The notes below the pieces were generated by a model, which saw only the letters and a list, made by a program, of their open reading frames with translations, had not been told where the DNA came from and did not search any database. 64,000 bases of DNA from an uncultured Pelagibacteraceae bacterium (GTDB taxonomy: Bacteria > Pseudomonadota > Alphaproteobacteria > Pelagibacterales > Pelagibacteraceae). The translations under genes were made by a program, and so were the position numbers. The number at the start of each line of letters is the position of its first letter. The first letter of the stretch is position 1. The stretch covers positions 1-64,000 of the forward strand of contig CACNWC010000001.1 in assembly GCA_902624075.1 (NCBI GenBank), given 5' to 3'. Of this stretch, positions 26,393 through 36,116 are shown in pieces.

Positions 26393-27784
26393 ATGACAAA
26401 AAATAAAAACAATAAGACAATCTGGAATACTAGAATTAAAGGAAAATCTTCTAGTCTTTTTCAAAAAATTGGGAGTTCTATTGAAATTGATAAAAGACTT
26501 TATAAGGAAGACATAACTGGTTCTATTGCTCATGTTGAAATGTTATTCAAGCAAAAAATAATTTCTTTTAAAATTAAAAATAAAATTATTTTTGGACTTA
26601 ACAAAATAGAAAAAGAGATATCAAATGGTAAATTTGAATTTAATAAAATATATGAAGATATTCATATGAATATAGAAAAAAGACTTTTTCAAATAATTGG
26701 AGAAGAGGCAGGATATGTTCACACTGGGAGATCTCGTAACGATCAAATAATTACTGATTTTAAAATTTGGATTAAATCATCAATAAAAAAAATTAATTCA
26801 AATATAAATTTAATTATAAAAGATATATTGAAATTAGCAGAAAAAAATATTTACACTATAATGCCTGGTTTTACACATCTTAAAAATGCTCAACCTATTT
26901 CTTTTGCTCATTATTTAATGGCCTATATTGAAATGCTTGATAGAGATAAGAAAAGATTTTTGAACAATTTAGAAAATTTAAATGAAAACCCTCTAGGTGT
27001 TGCAGCGCTTAGCGGAACTTCTTTTAATATTGATAGAAATTTTACAACAAAAAAACTTGGTTTCAAAAAGCCAACAAACAACTCTATTGATACTATTTCC
27101 GATAGAGATTTTGTTTTAGATTTTTTATTCTCAGTTTCTGTTTGTTCAATGCATATATCAAGAATTGCTGAAGAATTAATCATTTGGAATTCAGATGGTT
27201 TTAAACTAATAAATTTATCAGACAAAGTAACGACAGGTTCATCAATAATGCCTCAAAAAAAAAATCCTGATCTTTTAGAATATTTAAGAGGAAAGTCAGG
27301 TTCTGTCTATGGAAATTTATTTTCTATGTTAACTATTTTAAAGGGACTACCTATTTCTTATTTTAAAGATCTTCAAGATGATAAGGATTTGATTTTTAGA
27401 TCTCATGACACACTTATTGATTGTCTGCAAATTTTTAATGAAATCTTAAGAAATTTAACTCCTAATAAAAAGAATATGTCACAACTTGCAAGCTCTGGTC
27501 ACATTACAGCAACCGACCTTGCCGATTACCTTGTTAAGAATCACTCAATGTCTTTTAGGAAAGCATATATAAAAACTGCAGCTATAGTCAATTTAGCTGA
27601 AAAAAAAAGAAAAAAACTTGAGGATTTAACTATTAGTGAATTAAAAAAAATTGAACCTAACTTAACAAATGATGTATTTAAAGTGTTTGATCTTACATAT
27701 TCCGTAAGATCTAAAAAATCTTATGGAGGAACATCTTTTGATAATATTAAAAAAATGATAAAAAAATACAAAAAACAATTATGA
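26393..27784 (+). CDS. argH: Argininosuccinate lyase
   Basis: 463 residues, full length. Signatures: HTGRSRNDQIITD near residue 110, GFTHLKNAQPISFAHY near 160, and the fumarase-superfamily loop GSSIMPQKKNPD near 283. It cleaves argininosuccinate to arginine and fumarate, the last step of arginine synthesis. The stop overlaps the start of the lipoprotein gene (ATGA), starting the tight argH-lptM-lysA-plsC run. Confidence 0.96.
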   Translation: MTKNKNNKTIWNTRIKGKSSSLFQKIGSSIEIDKRLYKEDITGSIAHVEMLFKQKIISFKIKNKIIFGLNKIEKEISNGKFEFNKIYEDIHMNIEKRLFQIIGEEAGYVHTGRSRNDQIITDFKIWIKSSIKKINSNINLIIKDILKLAEKNIYTIMPGFTHLKNAQPISFAHYLMAYIEMLDRDKKRFLNNLENLNENPLGVAALSGTSFNIDRNFTTKKLGFKKPTNNSIDTISDRDFVLDFLFSVSVCSMHISRIAEELIIWNSDGFKLINLSDKVTTGSSIMPQKKNPDLLEYLRGKSGSVYGNLFSMLTILKGLPISYFKDLQDDKDLIFRSHDTLIDCLQIFNEILRNLTPNKKNMSQLASSGHITATDLADYLVKNHSMSFRKAYIKTAAIVNLAEKKRKKLEDLTISELKKIEPNLTNDVFKVFDLTYSVRSKKSYGGTSFDNIKKMIKKYKKQL

Positions 27785-27909
27785 TTAAAAGAATATTTAT
27801 ATTTATCACTATAAGTATAATGGTTTTATCGTGTGGTAAAAAAAGTGATCCAACTTATAAAAGTACATATTTAAATTTTTTGAACTCAAAAATTAAAATA
27901 GTTTTATGA
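27781..27909 (+). CDS. lptM: Small LptM-like lipoprotein, not in ORF track
   Basis: 42 residues: MIKRIFIFITISIMVLSCGK then a short polar tail with KKSDP. A basic start, hydrophobic core and lipobox-like VLSC, followed by a Gly/Lys/Pro stretch, is the pattern of LptM/YifL (PF13627) lipoproteins, which usually precede lysA-dapF. In E. coli LptM helps mature the LPS translocon LptD. It shares ATGA overlaps with argH before it and lysA after it, so a translated coupling gene is likely. The lipobox -2 Leu is slightly atypical. Confidence 0.82.
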   Translation: MIKRIFIFITISIMVLSCGKKSDPTYKSTYLNFLNSKIKIVL

Positions 27910-29120
27910 ACTATAAATCAAAAGATTTTTTAATTGATGGAATTAAGGTAAAAGAACTAGCAAAAAGATATAAAACGCCAATATATTGTTATTCATTAAG
28001 AAAGATAAAAGAAAATATTAAAAAATTTAAAAATAGTTTTAATTCAATATCACCTATTATTTGTTTTGCGGTGAAATCAAATTCAAATCAAAATTTATTA
28101 AAAGAAATCGGAAAATTAGGGCTTGGTGCTGATGTCGTATCAGTTGGAGAATTGATGAAAGCTCTCAAATCAGGAATAAAACCTAATAAAATTGTTTTTT
28201 CAGGTGTGGGCAAAACTAGTCAAGAAATAAGTTTTGCTATTAAAAAAAAAATTTTTTTAATTAATACAGAATCTGAGAGTGAAATTTTAGCTATAGAAAA
28301 AATTGCAAAAAAAAATAAGAAAAAAATAAATATAGGTATAAGACTTAACCCTAACACTGATGCAAAGACTTTAAGTCAGATTTCAACTGGTAAAAAAGAG
28401 AATAAGTTTGGTGTATCCGAGAAAGATTTTGTAAATTTAGTTAAATATGTGAACAATTCCAAAAGTTTAAATTTAAAATGCATAAGCACACATATTGGAA
28501 GTCAAATCCTAGATATAAAACCTTATGAGAAAATGCTTAGAGTATTGGATAGAATTATAAAAAAAAATAATTTTCATTTTGAATACATTGATTTAGGAGG
28601 GGGAATGGGAATTGATTATGAAAATAATCAAAAAAACTTGAGTCTTAAGAAATATTGTTCAAGTGTTAAAAAATTTCTCAAAATACATAATTCTAAAATC
28701 ATATTTGAGCCAGGAAGATCTATAATAGGCAATGCGGGAATTTTAATATCAAAAATAATATATATTAAAAAAGGATATAAAAAAGATTTTGTTATAATGG
28801 ATGCAGGAATGAATGATTTAATGAGACCAGCTTTATATAATGCAAAACATCGTATAATTCCTGCATCAAAAAATAATAAAAAAATAAAAAAAATATATGA
28901 ATTTGTAGGTCCAATTTGTGAAAGCACCGATAAATTTTCGTCTATTAAGAATTTTCAGAAATTGGATGAGAATGATTTAATCATAATCTGTGATGTTGGT
29001 GCCTATGGAATGTCATTAAGTTCAAACTATAATTTAAGACCTAAACCTATCGAGATAATGATTAAAAATTCAAAAGCCATAGTTATTAATAAAAGACAAG
29101 ATCTAAAAGAATTAATATAA
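27906..29120 (+). CDS. lysA: Diaminopimelate decarboxylase
   Basis: 404 residues, a fold-type III PLP enzyme. The Schiff-base lysine is in ICFAVKSNSNQ near residue 57. HIGSQILD and GGGMGIDYE are the phosphate-binding region, and the C-terminal GPICESTDKFS contributes the active-site cysteine across the dimer. It decarboxylates meso-diaminopimelate to lysine, the last step of the pathway. dapF does not follow here; plsC does. Confidence 0.95.
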   Translation: MNYKSKDFLIDGIKVKELAKRYKTPIYCYSLRKIKENIKKFKNSFNSISPIICFAVKSNSNQNLLKEIGKLGLGADVVSVGELMKALKSGIKPNKIVFSGVGKTSQEISFAIKKKIFLINTESESEILAIEKIAKKNKKKINIGIRLNPNTDAKTLSQISTGKKENKFGVSEKDFVNLVKYVNNSKSLNLKCISTHIGSQILDIKPYEKMLRVLDRIIKKNNFHFEYIDLGGGMGIDYENNQKNLSLKKYCSSVKKFLKIHNSKIIFEPGRSIIGNAGILISKIIYIKKGYKKDFVIMDAGMNDLMRPALYNAKHRIIPASKNNKKIKKIYEFVGPICESTDKFSSIKNFQKLDENDLIIICDVGAYGMSLSSNYNLRPKPIEIMIKNSKAIVINKRQDLKELI

Positions 29121-29133
29121 ACAATTTTAATTG

Positions 29134-29835
29134 ATGATAAGAAATTTTTTATTTTCATTATTTTTTTTTACTGGAATTATTTTTATTTCTATAATTTTTA
29201 TTCCCTCACTTCTTTTACCAAAAAAAATTGTTATATTTGGTGGTAGATTAATGGGCTATTGGACCAGTTTTTGTCTAAGATTCTTCTTATCAACGTCTAT
29301 TTTGATTAAAGGTAAAGAAAATATTATCAATGATAAAAAGTTTTTTATTGCTTGCTCTCATCAATCAATGTTTGAAACCTTTTTTTTACAAACCATCTTT
29401 GACTCACCCATTTTTATTCTCAAAAAAGAACTTATGTTAATACCTATTTTTGGTTGGTACTTAAAAAAAATAGGATCAATTTCAATCAAAAGAAGTATAA
29501 CTACTAAAGATAATTTGAATTTTTTTAAAGATATATCTAATACAATTAAAAATTCCGACAGACCATTAATTATATTTCCTCAAGCAACAAGAGTCCTTCC
29601 AACAGAAAGACCACCTTTTAAAAAAGGTGTTGCGCGTATATATGATGAACTAAATATTTGTTGCCAACCTGTTGCAATTAATTCTGGATATGTATGGCCA
29701 AAAAATGGTATTAAAATTTCTAACAAAAAAATCGTGATTTCCATATTAGAGAGAGTTGAACCAGGACTAGAAAAAAAAGATTTTATTAAAATTCTTGAAA
29801 AAAATATTTATTCTGAGCTAGATATAATAAACTAG
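29134..29835 (+). CDS. plsC: 1-acyl-sn-glycerol-3-phosphate acyltransferase
   Basis: 233 residues from the ATG at 29134; the track begins one codon earlier at a TTG. There are N-terminal membrane helices, then motif I SHQSMFETFF (H-x4-E in place of H-x4-D) and motif III FPQATRVLP in place of FPEGTR. The H-x4-E form is one I associate with alphaproteobacterial PlsC, so activity is expected. It makes phosphatidic acid from lysophosphatidate. Its end overlaps convergent dnaN by 4 bases. Confidence 0.88.
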   Translation: MIRNFLFSLFFFTGIIFISIIFIPSLLLPKKIVIFGGRLMGYWTSFCLRFFLSTSILIKGKENIINDKKFFIACSHQSMFETFFLQTIFDSPIFILKKELMLIPIFGWYLKKIGSISIKRSITTKDNLNFFKDISNTIKNSDRPLIIFPQATRVLPTERPPFKKGVARIYDELNICCQPVAINSGYVWPKNGIKISNKKIVISILERVEPGLEKKDFIKILEKNIYSELDIIN

Positions 29836-30944
29836 CCTTTCATAGGCATTACAACGTATATGCTATCGAAATCACTTGGATCTTTGATTAATGCCGGTGA
29901 ACCAGAGTCATTTAAAAAGATTTCAATTTTTTCACCATCTAATTGAGATGCAATATCAATTAGATATTTAGAATTAAAACTAATTTCTAACTCGTGCTCA
30001 AATTTAACATTTATAGCTTCTTTTCCATCACCACTATTTGTATTGTTTACCGATAAATTTAATAAATTATTAGATAAATTAAACTTAACACCATCTTTTT
30101 TATCAAGAGATACAGATGCAACTCTATCAACTGAGTTTAAAAATTGTCTTAAATCGACATCTAATTTTTTTTGATTATTTTTTGGTATTACCTGAATATA
30201 ATTTGGGAATTTACCATCTATTAGCTTTGAAATTAAAATACTATTATCTAACTCAAATTTTATTTTTGATTTAGCATTTGAAATATTAACCTCTCCATCA
30301 TAATTATCTAGCAACGAACAAAGTTGATATATTGTTTTTTTTGGTAATATAATCGGTTCAAAATTAATTTTTTCTTCTAATCTAATTTTAGAAATTGACA
30401 TTCTATGACTGTCTGTTGCCACAGCTGTAAGATAATTTTTTTCATCAACTTCGGTTTGATGAAAATATATTCCACTCAAATAATGTCGTGTTTCATCATT
30501 AGACACTGAAAATTTACATTTATTTAATAATTTTAATAAATTTTTAGACTTTATTTTAAAAACATTTTCATTAAAATTTTCATCTGTTATGGGAAAATCT
30601 GAAGCACTGATACAATTTAAATTAAAATTAGATTTTTCAGACTCTAAATGTAATTTACTTTTATCATTTAGTGTTAAATGAATTTTTTTACCTGATGAAA
30701 TTTTGCGCACAATATCATACATAGTTGAAGATATTGTCGTAGTTTTACCCTCTTCTATTACCTCAATATTATTTAATTGATGAATAAATATTAGATCTAA
30801 ATCAGTAGCTGTAATAACTAATTTAGAATTTTGAGCATCTAATAATATATTTGATAAAATTGGAAGTGTGCTTCTTTTTTCTATAATGCCTTGGCAATAA
30901 TTTAATGCTTGCTGAAGATCTTGTTGATTTATACTAAATTTCAT
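29832..30944 (-). CDS. dnaN: DNA polymerase III sliding clamp (beta subunit)
   Basis: 370 residues forming the usual three clamp domains. The first opens with KFSINQQDLQQALNYCQGI, and the protein ends with the conserved VMPMKG. The clamp tethers polymerase III to DNA. The start overlaps the dnaA 3' end by 11 bases, so dnaA-dnaN is one translation-coupled unit. recF, often third in this operon, is not here. Confidence 0.96.
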   Translation of the reverse strand: MKFSINQQDLQQALNYCQGIIEKRSTLPILSNILLDAQNSKLVITATDLDLIFIHQLNNIEVIEEGKTTTISSTMYDIVRKISSGKKIHLTLNDKSKLHLESEKSNFNLNCISASDFPITDENFNENVFKIKSKNLLKLLNKCKFSVSNDETRHYLSGIYFHQTEVDEKNYLTAVATDSHRMSISKIRLEEKINFEPIILPKKTIYQLCSLLDNYDGEVNISNAKSKIKFELDNSILISKLIDGKFPNYIQVIPKNNQKKLDVDLRQFLNSVDRVASVSLDKKDGVKFNLSNNLLNLSVNNTNSGDGKEAINVKFEHELEISFNSKYLIDIASQLDGEKIEIFLNDSGSPALIKDPSDFDSIYVVMPMKG

Positions 30945-32382
30945 TTTCCTTATTGTTATATAATATTTGGTTTTTTAATTTATTAATATTATCAACCATA
31001 TTCTGATCTTTTTCTTTTATTTTTTCTATTGTTTTGACAGAGTGAATAATGGTTGTGTGATCTCTATTTGAAAATTCTCTACCAATTTCTGGTAATGATT
31101 TTGATGTTAATATTTTTGTTAAATAAATTGCAGTTTGTCTTGGCCTAACTAAATAACGAGATCTTCTAGATGATAGCATTTCATTTTTACTTATTTTAAA
31201 AAATTTACACACAATCGTTTGTATTAAATCAATTGTAACTTTATTTTCACCCAAATTTAATAGATCTTTTAGAACCACTTTAGTTTCAGAGATATTTGGC
31301 ATTTTATTATAAATTCTTGAAAATGAAATTACCCTGTTAATTGCACCTACCAATTCTCTAATACTAGATGTTATTTCAGAACTAATAAAATCCTGAATTT
31401 CTTTTGAAATTTTAATTTTGTCTGCATATAAATTATTCAATTCATCTGTTTTTTTTTCAACAATTTTTTTTCTTAAGTCCAGATCAGGTGGTTGTATGTC
31501 AACAACCAAACCACCAGAAAATCTTGATTTTATCCTTTCCTGAATTCTTAATAACTTATTTGGAGCTCTGTCTGCTGATAAAATTATTTGAGAGCCTTTA
31601 TCTAACAAAGCATTAAAAGTATGAAAAAACTCCTCTTGCATAGCTTCTTTTCCATTCATAAATTGAATATCATCAATCAATAATACATCTGTATTTCTAA
31701 AATAATCTTTAAACTTGACCATATCATTAGACTTGATTGATTTTACAAACTGATACATAAATCGTTCAGCTGATATAAACATAACTTTATTATCTTTTTT
31801 TAATTCTAGCCCAATAGAATTGAGAAGATGAGTTTTTCCCATGCCAACACCACCATAAATATATAGCGGATTATAATGGGAGATATTATCGGATACTTTT
31901 TTAGAAGCTTCATAAGCTAATTTATTACTTGATCCAGTAATAAAATTATCAAAATTTTTATTAGGGTCTATTCGATTATACTGTAAATATGAGTCTTTAA
32001 TAAAAGATACATTTTCTAATTTGTCTGAATCTTCAAATTTTGTGTTTTCTTCTGTATTTTTAATAACTGTTTCAAGAATTTTAAATTCTATACGAACAAT
32101 TTTTTTATTATAAACTTTTATTACCTGAATAATTTGATCCAAATATCTTGAGGTGATCCAATCTCTTATAAATCTAGTTGGTACTGATAATAATATATAA
32201 TTATTGAATTCTTCTTCAAAACTTATTTTTTTTAACCAACTTTCGTAAATATCGTGACCCAATTTATTTCGCATTTCAGTTTGAATTAAATTCCAATCTA
32301 TTTTTTCAGATTTAAAAGTATTCAAACTTGTATTTTTTATTGAGTTTTTCATAAAACTTGGAGAGTCTTCAGTTAGAACCAT
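30934..32382 (-). CDS. dnaA: Chromosomal replication initiator DnaA
   Basis: 482 residues. Domain I is near residues 25-100 (WNLIQTEMRNKLGHDIYESW). A short linker leads to the AAA+ domain with Walker A GGVGMGKTHLL near 185 and Walker B VLLIDDIQFM near 245. The DNA-binding domain IV has RDHTTIIHSVKTIEK near 445. The first Met is used here; an alternative ATG ten codons in would still leave domain I intact. It lies between rpsT and dnaN. Confidence 0.96.
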   Translation of the reverse strand: MVLTEDSPSFMKNSIKNTSLNTFKSEKIDWNLIQTEMRNKLGHDIYESWLKKISFEEEFNNYILLSVPTRFIRDWITSRYLDQIIQVIKVYNKKIVRIEFKILETVIKNTEENTKFEDSDKLENVSFIKDSYLQYNRIDPNKNFDNFITGSSNKLAYEASKKVSDNISHYNPLYIYGGVGMGKTHLLNSIGLELKKDNKVMFISAERFMYQFVKSIKSNDMVKFKDYFRNTDVLLIDDIQFMNGKEAMQEEFFHTFNALLDKGSQIILSADRAPNKLLRIQERIKSRFSGGLVVDIQPPDLDLRKKIVEKKTDELNNLYADKIKISKEIQDFISSEITSSIRELVGAINRVISFSRIYNKMPNISETKVVLKDLLNLGENKVTIDLIQTIVCKFFKISKNEMLSSRRSRYLVRPRQTAIYLTKILTSKSLPEIGREFSNRDHTTIIHSVKTIEKIKEKDQNMVDNINKLKNQILYNNKENEI

Positions 32383-32632
32383 AATAAGATTATTGCAACA
32401 AATAATTTATAAAATACAAAAAAAAATAAAATCTAGGATTGTGCAAAGATTTAAAAAATAAAAATTAATATTTGACAGAATTTTTTTTAAATTTTTTATA
32501 AATAAAATTTATAATTGAATTGAATATATTTATTTATTTACTAAATCTAAATCTTGTGTTTAGAAAAATTTTAATCACAGATTTTGTAGACTTTAAAGTT
32601 GTATGAAATTAACAACCTGAAGTATTATTTAA
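32383..32632. other. rpsT-dnaA spacer (dnaA leader region)
   Basis: A 250-base A/T-rich gap without a credible ORF. It contains a plus-strand promoter-like pair (TTGACA at 32472 and TTATAA/TATAAA at 32496-32502), pointing away from dnaA, and a small stem TCTAAA-N7-TTTAGA (32546-32564). I see no cluster of TTATCCACA boxes, so it is not annotated as an origin. The dnaA promoter must lie here on the minus strand, but none is close enough to consensus to mark. Confidence 0.4.
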
Positions 32633-32893
32633 TTATATCGATGCTATTTTTTTTGTTAATCTTGAAACGTTTCTTGAAGCATTTTGTTTTTTAATTATGC
32701 CTGTCTTTGCAATTTTCATCAATTCTGAATTCAACTTAGGTAAGAATTTTAATGCCTCAGACTTCTTTTTACTCTCAATTAAGATATTCATTTTTTTTAG
32801 AGCATTTTTATATCTACTCTTTCTAGCTTTATTTACTACCGTTTGCTTAGCTATTCTTCTAATTCTTTTAATTGCTGATTTTGTATTTGCCAT
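32633..32893 (-). CDS. rpsT: 30S ribosomal protein S20
   Basis: 86 residues, basic and helical: MANTKSAIKRIRRIAKQ at the start, then HR/K-rich helices ending NASRNVSRLTKKIASI. It binds 16S rRNA in the 30S body. The 50-base leader between mutM and rpsT has an unusual GC-rich stretch (CTCGGGCTATACCCCTGCGC) directly before the ATG and no Shine-Dalgarno. That may serve S20 autoregulation as in other bacteria (inference). The plus-strand ORF at 32697 is a shadow. Confidence 0.96.
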   Translation of the reverse strand: MANTKSAIKRIRRIAKQTVVNKARKSRYKNALKKMNILIESKKKSEALKFLPKLNSELMKIAKTGIIKKQNASRNVSRLTKKIASI

Positions 32894-32943
32894 ATGCGCA
32901 GGGGTATAGCCCGAGATTCTAGATTAATCAATGAAATAATTAA

Positions 32944-33804
32944 TCATATTTGACATGTATTACAAAAAAAAGTAGATCTCTTAGATATAATTTTTTTTTG
33001 TATAATTCCATTACATTTAGCTCTTTTACAATTTAATCCATCTCTTTCATAAACTTTGAAATTTTTTTGAAAATTGCCTTTTTTTCCTGAAGTATTTTTA
33101 AAATCTTTTATACTTGAGCCACCTTTTTTTATCGCAATCCTAAGAACTTTTTTTGAATTTAAAATGATTTTTTTACAGTCCTTTTTTTTAAAAAAATTTA
33201 CATTTTTGTTAGGATTTATCCTGCTTAAATACAAGATCTCACTTGCATATATATTTCCGATCCCTGATACAAAATTTTGATCAATTAAAAAATTTTTAAT
33301 ATTTTTTTTCTTTCCTTTAAAAAATGAAAAAACATAATTTAAATTAAATTTAGATTGGAATGGTTCAGGTCCATATTCAGCAAACCTTTTTTTTAATAAT
33401 TGTGAGTTATTTATAATTTGAAAAAAACCAAATCTTCTTGGATCATTATAAACAATTTTAAAATTTTCAAAAATAATTTCAACATGATTATGTTTTTTTG
33501 GTAAAATAGGTGAACTATAAAAACTAGTATTCGTAACTAAATTTTTTTTGTTATTAAGTATATGAATCGTTCCCGACATTCCCAGGTGTAATAAACAATA
33601 ACTATTATCTGAAAAACAAAAAATTATGTATTTGGAAAATCTCTTTACTTCTATAATTGTTTTATTTTTTAAAAATCGTGAAAAATATAACGGTATCTTT
33701 ATTCTTAAATTTCTGTTTCTTACTATTACTTTTTTTACCTTTTTTTCTTTAATCTTTTTACTTAATGATTGCCTTACAATTTCTACTTCTGGTAATTCTG
33801 GCAT
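32944..33804 (-). CDS. mutM: Formamidopyrimidine-DNA glycosylase
   Basis: 286 residues. The N-terminal PELPEVE holds the catalytic proline and glutamates. The helix-two-turn-helix region includes NFLIDQNFVSGIGNIYASEILY near residue 170. The C-terminal zinc finger (NCKRAKCNG ... FFCNTCQI) has C-x4-C plus C-x2-C spacing, the first pair wider than in E. coli. It removes oxidised purines (8-oxoguanine, Fapy) and nicks the strand. It is divergent from ubiE, 31 bases apart. Confidence 0.94.
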   Translation of the reverse strand: MPELPEVEIVRQSLSKKIKEKKVKKVIVRNRNLRIKIPLYFSRFLKNKTIIEVKRFSKYIIFCFSDNSYCLLHLGMSGTIHILNNKKNLVTNTSFYSSPILPKKHNHVEIIFENFKIVYNDPRRFGFFQIINNSQLLKKRFAEYGPEPFQSKFNLNYVFSFFKGKKKNIKNFLIDQNFVSGIGNIYASEILYLSRINPNKNVNFFKKKDCKKIILNSKKVLRIAIKKGGSSIKDFKNTSGKKGNFQKNFKVYERDGLNCKRAKCNGIIQKKIISKRSTFFCNTCQI

Positions 33805-33835
33805 TTAATACTATATTGATAATATATTTTTTTTT

Positions 33836-34540
33836 ATGCAACAATATCTACAAAATAAAAAAGGGCTAGTACAAAATGTTTTTGATCAAGTTTATGATCA
33901 ATATGATTTAATGAATGATTTCATATCTTTAGGTGTGCACAGAATTTGGAAAAAAAATATGCTTAATATGATGAATCCATCTCATAATCAAAAATTAATT
34001 GATGTAGCATGTGGTACGGGGGATATAGCTAAACTTTTTTTAGACAATGTAAATAAACTATCTCAAATAACTTGTGTTGATCCGAATAAAGGAATGATAA
34101 GTAAGGGAAAAGAAAAATTAAGCAAATATAAAAATTTAAATTGGATAGTTGCATCTGCTGAAAAACTACCTGTTAAAGATAATTCATTTGATTTTTACAC
34201 GATAAGCTTTGGTTTACGAAATACAACAAATTTAAATAAATCTCTTTCTGAAGCTTATAGAGTATTAAAACCTGGTGGTAAATTTTTATGTCTAGAGTTT
34301 TCAAAAATACAAAATTCAAAATTAAATTTTATTTATAAAAATTATTCAAAATTAATACCACTAATAGGAAAAATTATTGTAGGTGAAAAAAAACCTTATG
34401 AATATCTAATTGAAAGTATTGAAAGCTTTGTTAATCAAGATCAATTAATAGATTTAATGATTAAAGAAAATTTCAAAAAATGTAATTATAGAAACTTATC
34501 TGGTGGAATAGTTTCTATACATAGTGGATGGAAATTCTAA
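33836..34540 (+). CDS. ubiE: Ubiquinone biosynthesis C-methyltransferase
   Basis: 234-residue class I SAM methyltransferase with motif I DVACGTGDIAK near residue 60 and the UbiE/Coq5 signatures YDLMNDFISLGVHRIWK at the N-terminus and YRVLKPGGKFLCLEFSK near 145. It methylates the demethyl-polyprenyl-benzoquinol ring. It is the first gene of a plus-strand operon (ubiE-ubiB-coaBC-dut-thiF-SH3). The stop overlaps the ubiB ATG as TAATG. Confidence 0.95.
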   Translation: MQQYLQNKKGLVQNVFDQVYDQYDLMNDFISLGVHRIWKKNMLNMMNPSHNQKLIDVACGTGDIAKLFLDNVNKLSQITCVDPNKGMISKGKEKLSKYKNLNWIVASAEKLPVKDNSFDFYTISFGLRNTTNLNKSLSEAYRVLKPGGKFLCLEFSKIQNSKLNFIYKNYSKLIPLIGKIIVGEKKPYEYLIESIESFVNQDQLIDLMIKENFKKCNYRNLSGGIVSIHSGWKF

Positions 34541-36108
34541 TGATAAAAAAATTTATCATATTATTTAAATTAGGAAGAAAAGTTGCTAAATCTGATATAT
34601 TAAAAATAATATCAAAATTTCAAGAACCACCTTTAGTAATTAAAATTTTATTTAAAATATTATCTTTTTCTTTTTCTGAGAAGAAACAAATCGATAAAAA
34701 CTTAAATGAAGGTGAAAGACTATCTAACTCACTGGAGTCAATGGGGACGACTTTTATTAAACTTGGCCAATTTTTAGCTACGAGACCAGATATAATTGGA
34801 GAGGAATTGTCAAAAAAATTAGAAAATCTTCAAGATAGACTTCCTCCATTTTCGTTAATACATGCAAAAGAAATAATTAAAAATGATTTGGGTAATGATA
34901 CATACGACTCAATTATTGATATAAGTGAACCTGTTGCTGCTGCTTCTATAGCTCAAGTGCACAAGGCTAAGATAAATGAAAACGGCACTATTAAAGATGT
35001 GGCAATAAAAATTCTTAGACCAGATATAAAAAGAATATTTAATGAAGAAATAGATGCAATGATGCTTTTTGCTTTTTTAGTCGAGTCCTTCATAAAAAAA
35101 ACTAAAAGACTAAAATTAGTTGAAGTTGTTTTTCTATTAAAAGAAATTACTAATTTAGAAATGGATTTAAGATTTGAAGCTGCTGCTGCAAATGAATATG
35201 CTGAAAATACAAAGAATGATGTGGGATTTAGAGTGCCACAAATTTATTGGAATTATACTAGTGAAAATGTAATGACTTTGGATTGGGTGGATGGAATCTC
35301 TATTAGAGAAACACAAGAGCTAAAAAACAAAAATTTTAATACTCAAAAAATTTCAGAGGATATTATTCAAAATTTTTTAAGACATGCTGTAAGGGATGGT
35401 TTTTTTCATGCTGATATGCATCAAGGAAATATATTTATTGATACTGATGGTCAAATTGTACCTATTGATTTTGGTATAATGGGTAGATTGGATAAAATGA
35501 GCAAAAGGTTTTTAGCTGAAATTTTGTTTGGTTTTATACAAAGAGACTATCGTAAAGTTGCTGAGGTGCATCTTATTGCCGGTCTTGTTCCAAAAGAAGT
35601 TCCTATAGATGATTTGGCCCAAGCATTAAGATCAATCGGAGAGCCAATTTTTGGACAAGCAGTAAAAGATATTTCTGGTGGAAAATTGTTAAAACAATTA
35701 TTTGATGTAACCGAAAAATTTAACATGCAAACTCAACCTCAACTTCTTATGTTACAAAAAACAATGGTAGTCGTTGAAGGAGTAGCAAGAAAACTAAATC
35801 CTGAAACAAATATTTGGACCACATCAAAGCCTGTACTTGAAAGTTGGTTAAAAGAAACTAAAGATCCAATGACAAAAATAAATGAAACCCTTCAAAATAC
35901 TTCAGAAGTAATAAAAAGATTGCCTGAGTTTCCTGAAATAATGGATAAAGCTAACCAAGCTCTTACTTATCTAGCCAGCGGACAAATACCTCAAAACTCT
36001 AACTCATATAATGCTTTAAATACTCAAAAAACAGAAATGACTGCTTTCAGAAATCAATCTATTATTGGTTTATTAGTCCTTGTAATTTTTGGTCTTTTAA
36101 TATTTTAA
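34540..36108 (+). CDS. ubiB: ABC1/UbiB atypical kinase (ubiquinone synthesis)
   Basis: 522 residues from the ATG at 34540 (TAATG junction with ubiE; the track start at 34528 is four codons earlier and less likely). Hallmarks of UbiB: the KxGQ motif in FIKLGQFLATRPD near residue 80, the Ala-rich nucleotide loop AAASIAQVHKAK near 135, catalytic HADMHQGNIF near 290, and DFG-like IDFGIMG. The extreme C-terminus has a membrane helix (IIGLLVLVIFGLLIF). It supports ubiquinone assembly at the membrane, likely through ATPase activity. Confidence 0.94.
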   Translation: MIKKFIILFKLGRKVAKSDILKIISKFQEPPLVIKILFKILSFSFSEKKQIDKNLNEGERLSNSLESMGTTFIKLGQFLATRPDIIGEELSKKLENLQDRLPPFSLIHAKEIIKNDLGNDTYDSIIDISEPVAAASIAQVHKAKINENGTIKDVAIKILRPDIKRIFNEEIDAMMLFAFLVESFIKKTKRLKLVEVVFLLKEITNLEMDLRFEAAAANEYAENTKNDVGFRVPQIYWNYTSENVMTLDWVDGISIRETQELKNKNFNTQKISEDIIQNFLRHAVRDGFFHADMHQGNIFIDTDGQIVPIDFGIMGRLDKMSKRFLAEILFGFIQRDYRKVAEVHLIAGLVPKEVPIDDLAQALRSIGEPIFGQAVKDISGGKLLKQLFDVTEKFNMQTQPQLLMLQKTMVVVEGVARKLNPETNIWTTSKPVLESWLKETKDPMTKINETLQNTSEVIKRLPEFPEIMDKANQALTYLASGQIPQNSNSYNALNTQKTEMTAFRNQSIIGLLVLVIFGLLIF

Positions 36109-36116
36109 TTCTAACG

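Noticed and set aside
29134-29835. PlsC with Glu in place of the catalytic Asp (H-x4-E)
   Set aside because: This variant is one I associate with alphaproteobacterial PlsC, so it is not evidence of inactivation.
32383-32632. Replication origin next to dnaA
   Set aside because: No repeated DnaA boxes in the spacer, and alphaproteobacterial origins are often not at dnaA. GC-skew of the whole chromosome would decide.
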